Assembly (NCBI RefSeq): GCF_000014045.1
Contig: NC_008209.1
Span: forward strand, 638,501-702,500
DNA from: Roseobacter denitrificans OCh 114
GTDB taxonomy: Bacteria > Pseudomonadota > Alphaproteobacteria > Rhodobacterales > Rhodobacteraceae
DNA: 64,000 bases
Direction: 5' to 3'
Positions 18,347-26,966 of this stretch are shown here, one piece after another (positions within the stretch are counted from its first letter, which is position 1; each line of letters starts with the position of its first letter). The position numbers were made by a program, and so were the translations under genes. Under the pieces are notes generated by a model. It was given only the letters and a program-made list of their open reading frames with translations, searched no databases and was not told the DNA's origin.

Positions 18347-19297
18347 TTACGCGCAGAAAGGCGCATCTGATGTCCAGCGGTGAATCGGAATATGCGGCGC
18401 GTCGGAAAGCCGTGCGCGGGCGTCTTCCCACATCGCTTTCCATACCCGCCAGTCGCGCAATTCGCTGTCCGGGTTGGCGCGCGAGCGGGCGACAAAATCG
18501 GGGAAATGACTGCGCCCTGTCGGCTCACCCGTGACATTGTAGCGGATGTCGAAGGACCAGCGGAACGCATCCGTCTGATTTGTGAGCGAAGCATGGGGCG
18601 TGAGCGGATGAAACAGCACAACACCCCCCGCCTTGATGGGCAGCGGGATGGCGGCGGCTTCATCGACGAACCCATCCGCGATGCCGGTCTGCGTGCGCGC
18701 GCAATGGGGCAGGATACCCTGATCCGGCGATTTTGCCTGAACCTGCAGGCAGCCGTTTTCAATGGTGGCATCCGTGACCGCGATCCAGACGGTAACCATG
18801 CGGGTTTCATCCGCTTCTTCCAGCGCGACGGCGCGGTCCTGATGCCAGTCGGTGGCGGTGATATGGGCGCGGATCTCATCTGATTGCAGATCGGTAGCAG
18901 GCGGCTTCAACCTGACGTGTTGGATGGGGTTGGACGTCAGCTCCGGCCCCAGCAGGCTTTCAACCACATCCAGCAGGCGCGGCTCGCGCAGCAAATCGAA
19001 CACGGCCGGGCCAAAATGAAACGGTGTGTCCGCTTTGATCTTGTCGCCCGGCAGGCTGATGTCCAGCGGCTGGAACCAATCGCATTTGGCGCGATACGCT
19101 TCGATCAGCTTGCCCCAGAAATCGAGTCTGCCGGGGGGCGTGCTGACACGCCCCTGTTCGAACCAGCCTGTATATAGATCGTCCAGACGGGCGGCGTATT
19201 CGGTTTTGACACGGTTCAGCACGTCAGTCGGGATCACGTCCGGTACGACCAGATAGCCGCGGGTTTCGAAGGTCTCGATTTGCTCAGGCGTCAGCAT
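18347..19297 (-). CDS. phytanoyl-CoA dioxygenase (PhyH) family Fe(II)/2-oxoglutarate enzyme 2
   Basis: 316 aa beginning MLTPEQIETFETRGYLVVPD. Intact metal triad: WHQDRAV (His152, Asp154) and LTPHASLTN (His235); the following Arg (DAFRWSFD) is positioned for 2-oxoglutarate. It is clearly divergent from the PhyH at 14943-15830, including a longer insert between residues 40 and 95, so the two probably act on different substrates or positions rather than being a recent duplicate. First catabolic gene after the TRAP permease (15-nt gap), 11 nt before the altronate dehydratase gene. Substrate unknown. Confidence 0.85.
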   Translation of the reverse strand: MLTPEQIETFETRGYLVVPDVIPTDVLNRVKTEYAARLDDLYTGWFEQGRVSTPPGRLDFWGKLIEAYRAKCDWFQPLDISLPGDKIKADTPFHFGPAVFDLLREPRLLDVVESLLGPELTSNPIQHVRLKPPATDLQSDEIRAHITATDWHQDRAVALEEADETRMVTVWIAVTDATIENGCLQVQAKSPDQGILPHCARTQTGIADGFVDEAAAIPLPIKAGGVVLFHPLTPHASLTNQTDAFRWSFDIRYNVTGEPTGRSHFPDFVARSRANPDSELRDWRVWKAMWEDARARLSDAPHIPIHRWTSDAPFCA

Positions 19298-19312
19298 GAA
19301 ATCCTCCCATCT

Positions 19313-20935
19313 CTACAAAAGCAGGGTTACGATGTTTGGCCAGATCAGCAGCACCGACAGGGCGCAAAGCTGGATGCCGATGAAAGGCAGGAACCCACGG
19401 AAAATATCCGTCAGGCTGATATGCGGCGGGGCCACCGATTTCAGGTAGAACGCCGCCGGGCCAAAGGGGGGCGACAGAAAGCTGACCTGCATGTTCATAC
19501 AGAAGACAACGCCGAACCAGATGGCGATGTGCTGCGGCTCCAACTGACCGATGAAGCCGATTTCCTCGATGGGCAGGCGGCGGATGATGGGCAGGAACAC
19601 GGGGATAATCAGCAGCACGATACCGACCCAATCCATGAAGGCCCCCATGAACAGCAGGATCAGCATCATCGCCAGAATGATCCCCATGGTGGGCAGATCG
19701 GTGCCGACGATGAAATCCGCCACGTAAGTTGGGCCGCCCGCGATGGTGTAGGCGCCCGCGAGCGCTGCGGCCCCGATGGTCACCCAGATGATGGTGCCGG
19801 TGGATTTCAGCGTGCGCATCAGGCTGTCCCAGATCAGATCCCACGATGCCTCACCGCGCAGAATGGCGATGACCAGAACGGCGAAGGCACCCATGCCTGC
19901 GGCTTCGGTAATGCCCGTGATGCCGCCATAGATTGACCCCATGACAACGCCGATGACGACAATGGGGGCCACCAGACCCTTACCCATGTTCCAGCCGGTC
20001 CTCGTGTTTGCCCAGCCAAAGACGAATTGCATCAGGGCCAGCATCAACAGGAACACGCCCGCAAACCAAGGCAGCCAGTCGGCGGTGCCAAGGGCAAAGG
20101 GGTCGCCTTCGTTCGCGGCATTGGCTCCGGTGAATTCGAAGAACGCCGCGCGCAGGAAGAGCGCCACGGTGAAACCTGCCGTCACCACGGCGAGGAAAGC
20201 CGCAAAGAGCATGCCCTTTTCGCGGCCCTGTGGATCACCGGGGACCGGATCAGGCAGGGGCGCATCCTCGGGGTGCATCTGCGTGCGGATGATGATGTAG
20301 ATGATGATGAACGTGGCCAGCATGAAACCCGGCAGGAAGGACGCGGTGAACAGCGCCTTGATCGAGGTTTCGGTGATCAGGCCGTAGATGATCAGAACGA
20401 TGGACGGCGGGATCATCGTTCCGAGACTGCCCGAGGCGCATATGACCCCGATCGCAAGGTTCTGATTATACCCCAGCCTGAGCATCTGCGGCAGCGCAAT
20501 GAGGCCAAGCAAGACCACTTCGCCCCCGATAATACCCGACATGGCCGCCATGATCACGGCCATGATTGAGGTCACGATGGCGATGCCCCCCCGCGTGCCC
20601 GACAGCCAGACGTTGAGCGAGGAATACATGTCCTTGGCCACGCCTGAGCGCTCCAGAAGGGCGGCCATGAAGATGAACAGCGGAATGGATATGAGCACGT
20701 AGTCCGTTAAAAGCCCGTATATTTTCTGCGTTAGAATATATAACGGCCCCGTCCCCGGTCGTGAGGTCAGGATACCCTCGCCAAAGCTCATCGGGTTGGA
20801 CAGAAGCGTGGGTTCGAACTTCATCACCAGCACAAGAACCGCCAGTGACGCCGAGGCCAGCCCCAGTGGCATGCCGATGGCCAGCAGCAGGATCAGTGCC
20901 AGCATCAGCACCAAAGAGATCGTTCCAATATCCAT
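19313..20935 (-). CDS. dctM: TRAP transporter large permease subunit (DctM family)
   Basis: 540 aa, strongly hydrophobic, about 12-14 membrane segments in the DctM pattern. It opens with an N-terminal MDIGTISLVLMLALILLLAIGMP-type helix, then shows GGEVVLLGLIALPQMLRLGYN and SGSLGTMIPPSIVLIIYG, the conserved IPPS region of the large subunit. Length is at the long end for the family because of a loop near residues 225-275. It overlaps the small subunit gene by 1 nt. Uses a Na+ or H+ gradient to import the ligand captured by the periplasmic protein encoded at 23043-24065. Confidence 0.95.
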   Translation of the reverse strand: MDIGTISLVLMLALILLLAIGMPLGLASASLAVLVLVMKFEPTLLSNPMSFGEGILTSRPGTGPLYILTQKIYGLLTDYVLISIPLFIFMAALLERSGVAKDMYSSLNVWLSGTRGGIAIVTSIMAVIMAAMSGIIGGEVVLLGLIALPQMLRLGYNQNLAIGVICASGSLGTMIPPSIVLIIYGLITETSIKALFTASFLPGFMLATFIIIYIIIRTQMHPEDAPLPDPVPGDPQGREKGMLFAAFLAVVTAGFTVALFLRAAFFEFTGANAANEGDPFALGTADWLPWFAGVFLLMLALMQFVFGWANTRTGWNMGKGLVAPIVVIGVVMGSIYGGITGITEAAGMGAFAVLVIAILRGEASWDLIWDSLMRTLKSTGTIIWVTIGAAALAGAYTIAGGPTYVADFIVGTDLPTMGIILAMMLILLFMGAFMDWVGIVLLIIPVFLPIIRRLPIEEIGFIGQLEPQHIAIWFGVVFCMNMQVSFLSPPFGPAAFYLKSVAPPHISLTDIFRGFLPFIGIQLCALSVLLIWPNIVTLLL

Positions 20936-21777
20936 CAGTCTTGTCCTACCGCGCGTTTAAGGGCCTGAATTTCGTCTTCATCCGGCGTGTCGTCATGTAT
21001 CTCAGGTTCTGCGTTCCAGTCGGAAATCAGGTTGAGCACCGCCTGTACCGCCACCAGCGAAATCATGATCAGCACAAGCGGTTGCAGGGTTGCGGGGATC
21101 GGCGGGTCAAAGGCCGTGCCGAATGTTTCCCATTTGTAGAGCTTGTTCTCAAAGACCTGCTTGTAGCTGCCGTAGACCAGAAAGAAGGCAAACATCACGA
21201 TCAAAACCGTTGTGATGCAGTCAAAGAGACGCTGCACCCAGCGGGGGCAGACATCGTAGAGCAGAAAGATGCGGATATGGCTGCGTTGCTGCATCGCATA
21301 AAGCCCGGCCATAAGGAAGACAAACCCGGCCAGCCAGAGCGACAGCTCATTTGCCCAGAGCGTCGGGCGTTCCAGCACGTAGCGCAAAAATACCTCATAG
21401 AGCATGACGCTCGTCAAAAGCACGACCAGCATCATGGTGACCCGCCCGATGAACATGGCGGCGCGGTCTACGCTGCGCCAGTGTTCGAATTCCATGTTCG
21501 CGCGCCGGACGGTCATGGCACCAGCAATGAACAAGACCGGGACCAACAGCAGCGTCACCAGATCGACGATGTCGATCTTGCCGAACAGCGGCGTGAGGTT
21601 GGGCGTCACATCATTGCGGTCAAAAATCGCACTGACCTGACCGAACATGGATTCGTTCTCATGGGGGAACCATGTCAGGATATAGGCCGGCATGTGCCAG
21701 ATCGCCCAGCCGGCACAAAAGATGAAGGCCAGCGGGATCAGCCATTCTATGAGGCTGCCTGAAGTTCTCTGCATCAT
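20935..21777 (-). CDS. dctQ: TRAP transporter small permease subunit (DctQ family)
   Basis: 280 aa with four main membrane helices (about 10-30, 78-100, 110-135, 155-175 and a further hydrophobic stretch near 190-250), larger than the usual ~170-aa DctQ because of an N-terminal extension containing an extra helix and periplasmic loop. The WRSVDRAAMFIGRVTMMLVVLLTSVMLYEVFLR-like region (in part) and LSLWLAGFVFLMAGLYAM match the family core. It lies 24 bp after the MR/MLE gene and overlaps dctM by one base. Confidence 0.88.
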   Translation of the reverse strand: MMQRTSGSLIEWLIPLAFIFCAGWAIWHMPAYILTWFPHENESMFGQVSAIFDRNDVTPNLTPLFGKIDIVDLVTLLLVPVLFIAGAMTVRRANMEFEHWRSVDRAAMFIGRVTMMLVVLLTSVMLYEVFLRYVLERPTLWANELSLWLAGFVFLMAGLYAMQQRSHIRIFLLYDVCPRWVQRLFDCITTVLIVMFAFFLVYGSYKQVFENKLYKWETFGTAFDPPIPATLQPLVLIMISLVAVQAVLNLISDWNAEPEIHDDTPDEDEIQALKRAVGQD

Positions 21778-21801
21778 TTTGCTCCTTCGTTTTTGGCGTG
21801 G

Positions 21802-22971
21802 TTACGCGGCTAAAGCGTAATGGGCGATAAAGTCCCGATCTGGTTCGACCCCGATACCGGGGCCGTCTGGAATGGTGACGCGACCTGCGTTGGCCTTGAC
21901 CTGCGCCTGAATGTTCAGGGGCTGCGTCAGCAGGTCGTCGCGGAATTTGTTGTCGGTGGTGTCAAACTCCAGCATCGGCTCCCACGGGTGCAGGCCACCG
22001 GGCAGGGGGGGCATGGCGGCGAGCAGTTGCAGGTTCGCAGCAACAGCAATAGCGGATCCCCAAACGTGGTTCACCACGGGGGTGAAATGCGCATGACACA
22101 GGGCGAGAACCCGCAGGTATTCGCTGATGCCACCAAGGGCGCAAACTTCGGGTTGGGCGATATCCAGCCCGCGGTTTTCAAGGATCGCGCGCCAACCCCA
22201 ACGGCCGAATTCTGCCTCCCCACCCGAGATATTGACCGACAGCCCGCGCCGCAGTTCGGCATACCCGGCATGGTCCTCGGGCGCGATGGGCTCTTCGAAC
22301 CAATAGGCGTCCAGTTCGTCCAACGCCCGGCCCACGTAAAATGCGTCAGAGGTGGTGTAGGCGTGATTGGCATCCACCATGAAAGGATACCCATCGCCGA
22401 CGCCTTTGCGCACGGCGGTGCAAAGGGCCACATCCGGTTTGGGGCCGAAACCTGTTTTCATCTTGGTGGCGACGAAACCCATGTCCCTGATTGCGGCGGC
22501 TTCATCGGTGAAACGGGCGGCGAGCGCGTCAACGGGTTCATCCCGGAGCATCATGCCGTACCCGTAACAGGGCACCGACGTGCGATGTGCGCCGCCGATC
22601 ATTTTATGGAGCGGCAAGCCTGCGACTTTGCCAGCAATATCCCACAGGGCGATATCCACCCCGGACAGGGACTGCATCGGCATCCCCTTTTGCCCGTGGT
22701 CGCGCATGAGATTGTAAACCTTGTGCCAGATCACGTCGCGGTCCATCGGATCCATGCCGAGCACCATGGGCTGGATCACCTTTTCGACGATGCCCTTATT
22801 GGCCAGCGCGATGTTGCCCGGCCCGAAACACTCGCCCCAGCCAGTGATACCCTCATCCGTCTCCACCTCGACCAGATGCGCCGTGCGCCGGTCATAATAC
22901 TGCTGCGAATACCCAAGCTGCTCGGGCATTTCATACTGCAATACATGGCTGATGATGCGGGTGATTTTCAT
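21802..22971 (-). CDS. mandelate racemase/muconate lactonizing enzyme family protein, D-galactarolactone cycloisomerase-like
   Basis: 389-aa enolase-superfamily enzyme. N-terminal capping domain (1-125, WGECFGPGN) and TIM barrel with KMK (catalytic KxK, ATKMKTGFG), metal ligands in VDANHAY, FEEPIAPEDH and SGGEAEFG, and the second base in VNHVWGSA. The GWGECFGPGN, VWGS and C-terminal PDGPGIGVEPD features resemble Gci, the Agrobacterium D-galactarolactone cycloisomerase, as I recall it, so a uronate-oxidation role is plausible. An acid-sugar dehydratase is the alternative. Encoded between the TRAP binding protein and the permeases, so its substrate is probably the imported compound or its first product. 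Confidence 0.82.
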   Translation of the reverse strand: MKITRIISHVLQYEMPEQLGYSQQYYDRRTAHLVEVETDEGITGWGECFGPGNIALANKGIVEKVIQPMVLGMDPMDRDVIWHKVYNLMRDHGQKGMPMQSLSGVDIALWDIAGKVAGLPLHKMIGGAHRTSVPCYGYGMMLRDEPVDALAARFTDEAAAIRDMGFVATKMKTGFGPKPDVALCTAVRKGVGDGYPFMVDANHAYTTSDAFYVGRALDELDAYWFEEPIAPEDHAGYAELRRGLSVNISGGEAEFGRWGWRAILENRGLDIAQPEVCALGGISEYLRVLALCHAHFTPVVNHVWGSAIAVAANLQLLAAMPPLPGGLHPWEPMLEFDTTDNKFRDDLLTQPLNIQAQVKANAGRVTIPDGPGIGVEPDRDFIAHYALAA

Positions 22972-22991
22972 GAGCTGCCTGAGGGAAAAGA

Positions 22992-23015
22992 GGCAGGGCC
23001 ATTTCTAGCCCTGCC
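22992..23015 (-). promoter_or_regulatory. intercistronic stem-loop after the TRAP binding-protein gene
   Basis: GGCAGGGC and GCCCTGCC form a perfect 8-bp stem with an 8-nt loop in the 71-bp gap between the binding-protein stop and the MR/MLE start, with no U-run. Such hairpins often protect the upstream mRNA or attenuate readthrough, giving more binding protein than permease (inference). Confidence 0.55.
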
Positions 23016-23042
23016 ACTATGTCGATAACGCGGATGCGTGGC

Positions 23043-24065
23043 TTACTTCATCGCGCCCATGTCTTGAAGGAAGCTGATGTGGCTTGCCAAAAGCGCTTGT
23101 GCTTCGGGTGTCGTGGCAAACTCTGTCCAGCCCTTTTGAACCGCATCACGGTAGACCTGCAGATCTTCAGCGGACCACTCATAAAGGTTCACACCCTTGG
23201 CGCGAAGGTCTTTCGCGGTTTGCGCGTTTTGCACTTCGTTGATTGTCGCGTTGTGCAGCGCGAGGCTGTCCATGGCGACTTCCATGATGCGCTTGTGGTG
23301 ATCGGGCATCGCGTCCCACACGTCCTTGTTGCAGGCCAGGTGATCGGCAGGCATGGAGTGGAAGCCGGGGTAGTTGGTGTGCTCGGCGATGTCATAAAGA
23401 CCCAAGCCCACGTTGTTGGTCAGGTTCGCGGCATCTGCACCGTCGATGATACCGGTTTCAAGCGCTGTGAAGATTTCGGTGAAATCCATCACGATGGGTG
23501 ACGCGCCGAGGTTCGCGAAAACCTTTGTGGCCAGACCGGGAGGGGAGCGGAATTTCCAGTCCTTGAAGTCTGCGACGTTGCGAATGGGTTTGGTCGAGGA
23601 CAGCGATTCCGGACCGGGGATCCACCAGCCGATGAATTCCATGCCATAGGGGTTGTAAAGCTCGTTCAGCGCCGCCTTGCCATCACCGTGCAAAAGCCAT
23701 GCCATCTGCTGATAGGGATTCTGATAGCCGCCCATCAAGTCGCCCGCGAATTGGAACGCAGGGTTCTTACCGGTCTGATAGGCGCCGCCCGTCATGTCGC
23801 AATCAAGGATACCTGTGGCTGCCGCATCGAACGTCTCAACGGATTTGACCACGGATGAGCTGTAAAACATCTCGATCTGGATTTCGCCGTTGGACATGGT
23901 TGTCACGTCGTCGATGAATTTCGCCGCCAGTTGACCCGACAGTTGTTCAGGCGAAAAATGCGTCTGAATGCGCAGCGTTGTTGTTTGTGCCGATGCGGTC
24001 ATCGCCGTTGTTGCCGCCAATGCAGCGACTGCGGCAACGCTTGCCGCTTTCTTCAGTAGGTTCAT
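23043..24065 (-). CDS. dctP: TRAP transporter substrate-binding protein (DctP family)
   Basis: 340 aa with a clear Sec signal peptide (MNLLKKAASVAAVAALAATTAMTASAQ, cleavage after about residue 26; sequence shown only to define the region). The mature part has DctP signatures: HFSPEQLSGQLAAKFIDD, IEMFYSSSVVKSVETFDA, FRSPPGLATKVFANLGASP with the conserved Arg that binds the ligand carboxylate, and ETGIIDGADAAN. First gene of the 15-gene operon, about 200 bp from the divergent GntR gene. The neighbouring genes imply a uronate or related sugar acid as ligand. Confidence 0.95.
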   Translation of the reverse strand: MNLLKKAASVAAVAALAATTAMTASAQTTTLRIQTHFSPEQLSGQLAAKFIDDVTTMSNGEIQIEMFYSSSVVKSVETFDAAATGILDCDMTGGAYQTGKNPAFQFAGDLMGGYQNPYQQMAWLLHGDGKAALNELYNPYGMEFIGWWIPGPESLSSTKPIRNVADFKDWKFRSPPGLATKVFANLGASPIVMDFTEIFTALETGIIDGADAANLTNNVGLGLYDIAEHTNYPGFHSMPADHLACNKDVWDAMPDHHKRIMEVAMDSLALHNATINEVQNAQTAKDLRAKGVNLYEWSAEDLQVYRDAVQKGWTEFATTPEAQALLASHISFLQDMGAMK

Positions 24066-24171
24066 GTTGTCCTCCCAGACGTTGAAGCGTTGTTATTGCT
24101 GAGCCGCCGCTGGCCGCTCATTTTGAATACGCTGGCAGAACGTTATGCGGGGCTGACCATTCCCGCAATAG

Positions 24172-24193
24172 AATTTTCATATTTCTGAAAATT
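24172..24193. promoter_or_regulatory. candidate operator: AT-rich inverted repeat between dctP and the GntR gene
   Basis: AATTTTCA (24172-24179) and TGAAAATT (24186-24193) are perfect 8-bp arms around a 6-bp spacer, in the 196-bp divergent region. Close to the regulator's start there is also a direct repeat GTACGTGAG / GTACGTGGA (about 24245-24262). The region is much more AT-rich than its surroundings, as expected for divergent promoters. Binding by the adjacent GntR protein is an inference. Confidence 0.45.
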
Positions 24194-24261
24194 TTGAGAT
24201 TTATATGGATTATTGAAATTATCTTGGTACGGTCGGGGTAAGTAGTACGTGAGGTACGTGG

Positions 24262-24939
24262 ATGTTCGACCGCGACATTTACTCAGATTTGCAGCATCGC
24301 CTCATCACCAATGATTTCGATCATGGCGAAAAACTGCGTGCAGAACAATTGAAACGTGACTACGGCTGCTCCGCCAGTACCGTGCGTGAGGCGCTCTTTC
24401 GGCTATCGACGGAAGGGCTGGTCGATTTTCAGGAACAGCGCGGTTTTCGCGTGCCGGAAAAATCGGCTGCGGTTCTGGCTGAACTGACGCACATCCGAAT
24501 CCTGCTTGAGGGCGAGGGCACGGTGCTGTCGATCCGGCAGGGCGGGGTGGCCTGGGAGGCGCGGCTGACAGCGGCGCACCATCAACTCAGCCATATCGAA
24601 AAGCGAATCCACGCCAGCGAAGACCCGACCGATCTGGTGCCGTTGTGGTTTCAGGCTGAACTGGAGTTTCACCAGACGCTGATTTCGGCCTGCGACTCTG
24701 CCACGCTCAAGGCGATGCATGTGCAGGTCTACCGACGCTTCCGGCAGCAGTTGATGATTGCCGATCGCAGTTTTGATTTCATTTCAAAGAACATCCAGCA
24801 TCATCACGCGATCATGGTCGCCGCCCTTGATGGCAATGAGGATCTGACGCGCCAGAAAATCCACGACCATCTGGCACGGCATCTTGGCGGTGCATTCAGC
24901 GCGCAAGCCGCTCAGCGGTTCAAATCCTCCGCAATGTAG
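24262..24939 (+). CDS. GntR-family transcriptional regulator, FCD (FadR-C) subfamily
   Basis: 225 aa. N-terminal winged helix-turn-helix (about 5-70: EQLKRDYGCSASTVREALFRLSTEGLVDF) and an all-helical FCD ligand domain (about 85-215) with the expected metal/ligand histidines (EFHQTLISAC, HHHAIMVAAL, IHDHLARH). FCD regulators commonly respond to uronates, aldonates and other organic acids, for example UxuR and ExuR. Divergent from the TRAP/uronate operon and the probable repressor of it. Its 3' end overlaps the convergent epimerase gene by 28 bp. Confidence 0.9.
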   Translation: MFDRDIYSDLQHRLITNDFDHGEKLRAEQLKRDYGCSASTVREALFRLSTEGLVDFQEQRGFRVPEKSAAVLAELTHIRILLEGEGTVLSIRQGGVAWEARLTAAHHQLSHIEKRIHASEDPTDLVPLWFQAELEFHQTLISACDSATLKAMHVQVYRRFRQQLMIADRSFDFISKNIQHHHAIMVAALDGNEDLTRQKIHDHLARHLGGAFSAQAAQRFKSSAM

Positions 24940-25883
24940 ATTTCGATGATCTCGTCAAAACTGGCTTCGGCCTTGAACCCGAGTGCCTCTGCGCGGGCAG
25001 GATTGAAATCGCGCGGCCAGCCTTCGACGATCTTGGCAATATCCGCGTTCGGCCGTGGCACGATCAGGTCCACAACCTTTTGGCCTGCCACGCGGCGCAA
25101 GGCTTCGATCTGTTCGGCAACGGTGCAGCTGATCCCCGGCAGGTTGAGCGCGCGACGACCGCCTAAACGGTTCGTATCAAGGCCTGCGGCATGCACCAGA
25201 AACCCGGCGGCAGATCGCGGCGATGCGTGCCAGTGGCGCACCGTATCAGGCACGGGCAAAATGGCTTCCTGCCCGTTCAGCGGTTCACGTATGATGCCTG
25301 AGAAAAACGAAGAGGCCGCGAGGTTCGCCTTGCCCGGGCGTACGCAAATGGTCGGGAAGCGCAGCGACATGCCATCGACAAAACCCTTTCGGCTGAAATC
25401 GCTCAGCATCAACTCGCAGCTTGCCTTCTGCGCGCCGTAGCTCGTTTGCGGGGCGGAGAGGAATTCGTCGTCAATCCTGTCCGGGAACGGGCCGCCAAAG
25501 ACCGCGATGGACGAGGTGAACACCACCCGCGGAACATAAGCCCCGCCGGTGGCATTATGCTCGGACCGCAACGCTTTGAGCAGATGCCACATGGACATCA
25601 TGTTGACGGCCCAGCCTTTGTCAAAATCGGTTTCCGCCTCGCCCGACACGATGGCGGCGAGATGAAAGATCACCTCGAAACGCTGTGTGGCGAGGGTCTG
25701 TATCGCCGCTGCGTCCGTCAGGTTCCCTGTGATCTGCACGCCCGGCGCGCTGGTCGGTGGAAAGCCCATATCGAAAAGCGTCACATCAAGGTCCTGAGCA
25801 CCCGCGAGGCCTGATGTTGCCAAGCGGTGTGCCAGTTTCTGGCCGACCATGCCACCGCCGCCGATGATCAAAACGCGGGTCAT
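24912..25883 (-). CDS. denD: NAD-dependent epimerase/dehydratase, D-erythronate dehydrogenase-like (DenD)
   Basis: 323-aa extended SDR. Rossmann motif VLIIGGGGMVGQKLAHRL; catalytic SSIAVFGGPFPD with Ser, and SYGAQKASCELM with Tyr-x-x-x-Lys; RFPTICVRPGKANLAASSF. The whole profile resembles DenD, which oxidises D-erythronate to 2-keto-D-erythronate, as I know the family; the residues do not prove the substrate. Overlaps the downstream-read beta-hydroxyacid dehydrogenase gene as ATGA, forming a two-gene operon. Other genes of the known erythronate/threonate route (OtnK kinase, OtnC aldolase, OtnI isomerase) are not in the window. Confidence 0.8.
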   Translation of the reverse strand: MTRVLIIGGGGMVGQKLAHRLATSGLAGAQDLDVTLFDMGFPPTSAPGVQITGNLTDAAAIQTLATQRFEVIFHLAAIVSGEAETDFDKGWAVNMMSMWHLLKALRSEHNATGGAYVPRVVFTSSIAVFGGPFPDRIDDEFLSAPQTSYGAQKASCELMLSDFSRKGFVDGMSLRFPTICVRPGKANLAASSFFSGIIREPLNGQEAILPVPDTVRHWHASPRSAAGFLVHAAGLDTNRLGGRRALNLPGISCTVAEQIEALRRVAGQKVVDLIVPRPNADIAKIVEGWPRDFNPARAEALGFKAEASFDEIIEIYIAEDLNR

Positions 25884-26767
25884 GTCGCCAGCCCATTGCG
25901 CTGTTTCAGCTCCAGATAAAGGCCCGAGTGGTCTTTTTCCGCGCCCCCCATGGCGTCACTGAAATGCTGGAAACGGTCGCGCACGGTTTCGGTGGCGGGC
26001 AGGGTCAGACCAAGGCTCGCGGCTTCGTCCAGGGTATTGTTCAGGTCCTTGATCTGGAACTTGGTCAGCCCGCCGGGTTCAAAATCGCCCTTCGTCATCC
26101 GCTCCCCATGCTGTTGAAGAATAGTGCTATCGGCAAACCCACCTTTGAGGGCAGCGCGCACGGCTGCGGGGTCCGCACCACCCTGCTCCACCAGCAGCAT
26201 CGCTTCGGCGACGGCGGAAATTGTGACGGCGACGATTGTCTGGTTCGCCAGTTTTGACAACTGCCCCGTGCCCGAGGGGCCGACATGCACCGGGCGACCC
26301 ATGGCCTCAAACACGGCACGGGCCGCTTCGAATGTCTCGGCTTTGCCGCCGACCATGATGGCCAGTGTTGCATCCTGCGCGCCTTTGGTACCACCTGAGA
26401 CGGGCGCATCCAGATGGCCAAAACCGAGCGCTGTGAGGGTGGCATGCTGCGCGCGGGCGTGCTCGGGCTTGGTGCTCGACATGTCGATCCAGATCGCGCC
26501 GGGGCTTAACGCGGCCTGAATGGCCGGGTCATCCACGAGCGCGCCGGTGGCATAGCCATCCGACAGCATGGTGATCACGAATTCTGCGCCCTGCACAGCC
26601 TGCACCGCGTCGGCTGCCAGCTTCGCACCATCGGCGACAAGCGGTTGAGCACGCGCAGCGGTCCGGTTCCAGACGGTCACGTCATGCCCGGCTTTCAAAA
26701 GGTTCCGCGCCATGGGAACACCCATCAGGCCGGTTCCGATAAGTGTGATTTTTCTGGATTGTGCCAT
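25880..26767 (-). CDS. NAD-binding beta-hydroxyacid dehydrogenase, L-threonate dehydrogenase-like
   Basis: 295 aa, HIBADH/GarR/LtnD family. Motifs in order: LIGTGLMGVPMARNL (Rossmann), DAPVSGGTKGAQ (substrate loop, canonical here), GPSGTGQLSKLANQ (catalytic Lys about residue 170) and KDLNNTLDEA. Paired by a 4-nt overlap with a DenD-like gene, which in known four-carbon acid clusters points to L-threonate dehydrogenase; tartronate-semialdehyde reductase is the main alternative. First gene of its operon; a ~200-bp region separates it from the divergent SDR operon. Confidence 0.82.
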   Translation of the reverse strand: MAQSRKITLIGTGLMGVPMARNLLKAGHDVTVWNRTAARAQPLVADGAKLAADAVQAVQGAEFVITMLSDGYATGALVDDPAIQAALSPGAIWIDMSSTKPEHARAQHATLTALGFGHLDAPVSGGTKGAQDATLAIMVGGKAETFEAARAVFEAMGRPVHVGPSGTGQLSKLANQTIVAVTISAVAEAMLLVEQGGADPAAVRAALKGGFADSTILQQHGERMTKGDFEPGGLTKFQIKDLNNTLDEAASLGLTLPATETVRDRFQHFSDAMGGAEKDHSGLYLELKQRNGLAT

Positions 26768-26966
26768 CGGCCCTGTTTCCCCGTCGTGGTTGATCTTCTA
26801 TGCAGTAGCCAAAGCGGCTGCGCTGTCATACGCTAACCTAAAGCAGCCATTGGACCAGCCCGTCCGGTGGTTTTTTGATGAAAGTCAGCAAAAAATGTGC
26901 AAGGCGAGGCGGGTCGAAACCTGCCATCCGCCGACAACACACATGCTGATAAAGGGAGAGAATATT

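Noticed and set aside
26768..26966. GGAC/GTCC half-sites (around 26854-26870) as an operator for the divergent C4-acid and diketo operons
   Set aside because: The match is only 4 bp per arm and occurs by chance often; no regulator gene is adjacent to support it.
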